DNA from: Aralia elata
Lineage: Eukaryota; Streptophyta; Magnoliopsida; Apiales; Araliaceae
DNA: 64,000 nucleotides
Assembly (NCBI GenBank): GCA_034770075.1
Contig: JAVJAP010000106.1
Location: forward strand, 1,116,001-1,180,000
Direction of reading: 5' to 3'
The position numbers and the translations under genes are program-made. Below the pieces are notes generated by a model. It saw nothing but the letters and a program-made list of their open reading frames with translations. It did not search any database and was not told the origin of the DNA. Numbering within the stretch: position 1 is the stretch's first letter; each line of letters begins with the position of its first letter. Shown here one piece after another: positions 59,310 to 64,000 of this stretch.

Positions 59310-61705
59310 TGTGGCGCCCCAAAATCCGGGTACTTGAAACCCGTACTTGGTGCATCACGATACCATTTCTTTGAGCTGTTTAATAAATTACAAACTTAAT
59401 ATTTATATCAGAGTTGTCTATTCCCCATGTATGGCAACCTTTAATTACATTCCTTATATGTTACATAATATATATGATCACAATAAAAAGACTAATTATT
59501 ACAGATAACACCATACAACTTATTCCTTCAGCTTTACCTTTCTCATGTCCTTGCCAGAGCCTTCTGGTCGATCACACTTAGCTGAAAACATTTAAGTCAA
59601 AGCAAGAATGAGCATTCAATTGCTCAGCAAATAATAACAATTATAATAATACGCTGAAGAAGTAAATGTTTTCTTTGAGGACTACTTCTACCACGAATCA
59701 ATAGTGGTGAAGTCATTTGAAACTATTCTTAACAACATATCAAATCATTTTAAGATTTCTTTGAAATGACTGAACAATAAGTCATTTCAAGTAACAAGAA
59801 TTTTCTTGAATTTCATGTTGAGTTATCAAGAATGAAAGAGTTAATATTCTTTCAAAGATTCAATAATATTCAATTGATTATGAAGGATTAGCAATTATGC
59901 GATAATATTCAATACATAGGGTTATTCCCAGATTTCATGCTGAGTGATCACAAATGGATCAAGAACTGCTAGAGGAATCATCAGTTATTTTATTACTGAC
60001 TACCTCAAGAGTAAAAGTTAGCTATAAAAACTAAACTTTACTCTTTTGCAAGTACGTAAGGGGATCAGCCTCATTGTACCCGAGATTATGCATAATTCTC
60101 AAACATAGCGCGCGGTCGGGTTATCGACAATAAAGTTTCTCCTGATTTATTTTTCAGGGTTGTTCATCTTAGTCTTATATCATGAGTCCGTACCACATCA
60201 ATATGGTTTGGATTGCTTTCAAAGAAATATTTTGAGTTCAACATATTATAACAATTTGATCTAGCCGAATCAAATGGCATATATCTTTAATAACGAATTA
60301 GTTTCAATAATAGAACGTTTCATGCGATATCAATTTAATATTAGTCTAGCCGAAAACAATTAGCTAAGACATGGCTAATAGACAGTTCATAAATAGAGAA
60401 CTCTAATTACTGTTCAACAATGCTTTTCGAATTAGGTCTAGCTGGTCAAATAGCGTAGACAATCTTTAGACTAGGTATACATACCGAAATTTAATAGTAT
60501 GTATCAGAACTTGTCAACGAATTTCGAATTCAAGGGTAATTGCTAATGTACAATAGTTCATACAAGTGGGTACACTTGTATAACCAAACTTAGAATACAA
60601 ATTTTCAATACGAGTTATAGCAATTCAGTAATGAGATACTTTTAACAATGAACGAATCGAAGGAATTTCGAATTTATAATAATCATAACAATTTGTACAA
60701 GTGAGGACACTTGCACAAAGAACAGAATAATTTTGATTATAAATGCATCACATGAGACAATACCTGTAACGACCGGGAATTCTGAAATTTCCTTGTAATT
60801 CGAATTTTTGAATATTAATGAATATTTTATAATTTATTAATATTATATTTGTGTTACGTGTTTAAAGGTTGTGTGACAATCTAGATCATGTGAATGTATG
60901 AATTTTATGTGTTATAGTTTTGTTAAGTGAATAATTGATTTCGCGTAGCGTCGCTGAATCACTATTCACGAGGCACGTTTCCCGAGGCACTATTCACGCC
61001 ATAAAATTTTTGTGTCTTTTTCGATGTTAATAAATTTCATAAATACGTGTATGCGTACGAATAATTTTTTCAAGTGTCGGAAATTTTATTTGAGCTGATA
61101 CGTGATTTTATCCGTATCCGAAATGTGTTATATGGGTGTTCCGAATAAATGGACAAATCCCATAATAATTATTTTTATACATCCCAATAATTATGGGAGT
61201 ACCCATTCTAATTTTGGGAAGAGTTATTTACCAGTTTTGGTACAAAAGTGGGAGTTTTCGGATATATTTTTGGTATTTTCGGGTATTTATTTTGGCTTGT
61301 TACCCCAAGGGGGAACCAATCCCTCATTTTGGACCAATGAGAATTGAGCAAGAGGGAGGTTGCCGGCAAGCTCCTTGAGCAACCAACCCATTTCCATTTT
61401 TCTTCCACTTCTCCCTAATTTCCTCCACTTCTCCCAATCAATCAACCAATTCATTTCTCTCTTGCAAGCCATCAGCTCCTCATTCAAACTCATTCCCATC
61501 AGCTGATAGTGAGAGAGAGAAAGAGAGAGAGAGAGCTGCAAAGAAGGAAGAGAAAGAAGTCGCCGGAAAAGTCGCCGGAAGAGGAAGAATTCGCCGGAAA
61601 AGAAAGGAGGAAGAAGAAGAAGGCTCGGGTGGAGGAACCAAGCAAGGAGAACTCCCAAAACAAAGCCTAGCCGAACTTCTTAACATCTAGGAAGGATTTA
61701 CAGAG

Positions 61706-63630
61706 GTAAACAATCAACCAAATCCTTTCCATTCGATTCCTTGCCAAGTTTTTTAAGTTTTTCTTAGTTTTAAGCTCTTAAGCTTGTGGGTCGGATTTTT
61801 GGCGATTCTTGGTGTTTTTGTTTGTTGTGATTGTTTGTAAATGTTGTTAAGAGACTATGTAAGCCATTAATAACATCAAAGTGGACAAAAACACAGGAAA
61901 TCCTTACATTGGCTTAATGTAGCAAGAACAATGGACTTTGGACATGAACTTGGACATTTGGACTTTTTAGAGGACTGTAAAGCTATGATTTTGTGTTTGT
62001 TAATTTTATTTGTTGCTATGGTGTTGTAGTTCCATGGGTTATGAAGCTAACCTAGTTGGAATGGAGTAAAAAGGAGTTAAAACGAGTTCGTAGTAATGAT
62101 TCTTGTAAAACATGTCAAGAACTCAAAGAACAGAGTATGAACTTTACACTTTGGCTTAGGATTTGACCATGTTAATGTTAATGGGTAGCTCTGCATTTTT
62201 GATATGTTGTAGCCCCATGAGTTAGGAGTCCATAGAGTCCGAAATGGACCAATTTGCTTGTGTATTGAAGGAGTTATGGAGGTTGGAATGGCCGGAGGTC
62301 GGAGTCGCGAACTGGGAAGAAACCCAGAATCCGGCTACTGGAGAGTCGCGCCGCAGCGCCACTCATAAGCCTTGCAGCTCATGCTGCAGCGAGGGGCAAG
62401 AAGGGAAAGACCGGGGCTCACGCCGCAGCGTAAGGCCCAAGCCTTAAAGCTCACGCCGCAGCGTGAGGCCCTGTCATTGGGAAAACACGGGACTCACGCC
62501 GCAGCGTGAGGTCCAGTGCTTGAGCTTGGCGCTGCAGCGCGAGCTCCGTGTTTGGGCCAGGTTGGGTTAGTCAGACCGGGTCGGATCAGGTCGGACCTAA
62601 TGAGCCCATTTCAGCAGGGTCCAACACTTATATTTTTCTTGGATTAAATGATTAGACAGGTTAACTAAGCATATTTTGTTAAGCCCTAAATGCTTAATTA
62701 TTTATTAAATGTCAACCAAATTAGTATTGTCTTAAGGCAGAAATTGTATAATCTAATGATGCAGCCTCCGTTTTTGAACCATTATTTGGTATGTGACTAA
62801 TTGTTATGTAAATATGTACTTAATTGTGTAGGATATTAAGGAGCGTGTGTTGTATTATTGTAGCAGCGCTTCAGGCAAGTTTCCTAACGCTTGTCTAACC
62901 CTTGTGTTGGGCAAGTTTTCCTTAACCTTACTCGAATTATATTTTGAGCATGTTTCATATTTTATACAGGTTGTATATTGTTGCAAATTTCATGACTCAA
63001 ATTGAGCTATTACTTTTGAATCATATTAGTGGACTAATTATTGTCAATTACTCCACCTCCAAGATAATTATTGGTATTCGCAGCTTATGCATTTGAATTC
63101 ATTATCTATTGTTGGATTGTGAAACGTTTAAGTTCTTCATTCATGAACTGTTTAAGGAGATATTCTACGCCATTTGTTTCGGTTAGACATGTACAGGTTA
63201 TTATTTTAAAAGCTATCCAAACCGATTGTTGGTGCGGATTCTTAGACTGAGAGAGCAACCCTTATGTAGGGGATTATAATGTGTCGGTTATTCGATGCAG
63301 TCAGAGTTAAATGTTATGCATATACATGGTGTACGAGAGGCTGATCCCCTCGAGTACAACTGACGGGGCCAGGTTTTAAAAGAGTTAGTTGAATGATTGA
63401 CTCTTTGGCCAAAAGTTCATGGTCGGTTGGACCACTCAGCAGTAAATAATCATTATTCATTGATTCATTTGGACTTTGATTATGTCATTTCAGCTAATTC
63501 ATCAATATTCATAAATTGTTGATCTATGCAGTTATTATTCCTATTCATTCATGATATATCCTCACTCTTGCTTTTAAACTTGCTGAGCAAAGTAGTTGCT
63601 CACTCTTGCTATATCATGAACCTATTGCAG
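61706..63630 (+). other. Predicted LTR leader intron of G3
   Basis: Leader ends ATTTACAGAG|GTAAAC; the hairpin TGAGC (63584-63588) ... GCTCA (63598-63602) precedes CCTATTGCAG ending 63630. The spacer is 1,925 bp. Confidence 0.45.
62343..62546 (+). repeat. Tandem CTCACGC-CGCA-GCGTGAG hairpins in G3
   Basis: Perfect at 62449 and 62492, imperfect at 62343, 62378 and 62416; the last (62522) uses another sequence, GAGCT...GCGC-TGCA-GCGC...AGCTC. Unit flanks G...C and A...T also covary. Confidence 0.82.
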
Positions 63631-64000
63631 TTAAGCCGGGGAGTTCCAAAGCGGACAAAGGCAAAGGAAAGCTTAAGGAATAGTTATATATACTATCCCG
63701 TTGTGTAATCGTGGAATAGTTTTGTATTATTAATGTATTCTGCGATGTATTTATTTAAGGTTGTAGACCTTGGGACCGTAGTGAACCTTTTGTAATGAAC
63801 AACATATGTTTATTTTATTCCGCATTAGTTGATTTATGTTGTTTAGAGGTGTATAGATGCATTTTATCGTGAGCACCAAATTCGAGGTATTGGTACCTGA
63901 ATTTGGGGGTGCCACAATATCGAGATATTTGAAATCAATAGATAGCTTGAATAAAGTTTAAGAATGCTTGCATAACATATGGATCAATTGCATAAAGTAA

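Larger units (their letters stand above)
60765..63916 (+). mobile_element. Solo Tekay-family LTR G3 (3,152 bp)
   Basis: Starts TGTAACGACCGGG and ends GGGGGTGCCACA. Flanks ATACC (60760-60764) and ATATC (63917-63921) match at 4 of 5. No interior or second LTR, so it is a product of LTR-LTR recombination. It carries the GA-rich leader (61510-61625). Confidence 0.85.
59310..64000 (-). mobile_element. LTR of element Z, incomplete at window end
   Basis: The plus-strand edge TGTGGCGCCCCAAAATCC interrupts X after TATAT; in minus sense it is an LTR end. It has the hairpin TGAGC...GCTCA (59609-59626) and acceptor GTTTTCAG (59582) in minus orientation. It continues after G3 from 63917 and leaves the window. 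No coding region seen. Confidence 0.62.

Overview
This window is AT-rich intergenic heterochromatin from a flowering plant, most likely a eudicot. It is a nest of LTR retrotransposons and holds no intact host gene. The evidence is repeated TG...CA-bounded LTRs of 1.4-5 kb, primer sites matching plant initiator-Met and Asp tRNAs, Ty3/Gypsy Tekay (Del) and Tat/Athila signatures, a Helitron, and two decayed plant-mobile-domain (PMD-like) genes. The species cannot be named from the sequence.

Layout. 283-1848 (minus) is a PMD/DUF7745-like pseudogene. A second, multi-exon PMD pseudogene lies at 2048-3452 plus 14405-14980 (minus). Its second exon is split by a complete 10,952-bp retrotransposon at 3453-14404, which has CTGGG target duplications, 4.2-kb LTRs, a Met-tRNA primer site, a polypurine tract and a 2.46-kb interior with no coding capacity (a LARD, i.e. 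a non-autonomous element). 15443-16185 is unassigned. 16186-16790 is the 3' tail of an Athila-like element. 16795-20976 is the 5' leader and LTR of a Tekay-family copy (G2). 20977-24532 is an LTR of another family (W) that cut into element X.

Element X is a small non-autonomous element on the minus strand. It forms an LTR-interior-LTR-interior array: 24533-25940, 25941-30846, 30847-32938, then 32939-32945 joined to 58720-59309. Its first interior carries a solo LTR (U, 26040-30077). Its second interior is interrupted by LTR V (32946-58719). V is interrupted by a Helitron (55751-57866) and by a full-length Tekay chromovirus G1 (33257-54043, minus; gag, protease, RT, RNase H, integrase and chromodomain all recognisable but broken). 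The 5' LTR of G1 is interrupted by a Tat/Athila-type element Y (42831-50909). X's second interior is then cut by element Z (59310 to the end), which carries a solo Tekay LTR (G3, 60765-63916). Exact or near-exact 5-bp target duplications support the LARD, G1, Y, U, V (4/5) and G3 (4/5), so the order of insertion can be read.

Two patterns recur. First, LTRs of several families share an intron-like layout inside the LTR: a purine-rich leader ending in a G|GTRA donor, 1.4-2.4 kb of spacer (longer where other elements have inserted), then a hairpin with stem TGAGC/GCTCA followed closely by a pyrimidine-rich ...GCAG acceptor. Second, this spacer, and also the element leaders and 3' tails, carries tandem arrays of short perfect or covarying palindromes whose unit differs by family. 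These are the most interesting and least explained signals in the window. All calls were made by eye; no alignment, folding or database search was run.
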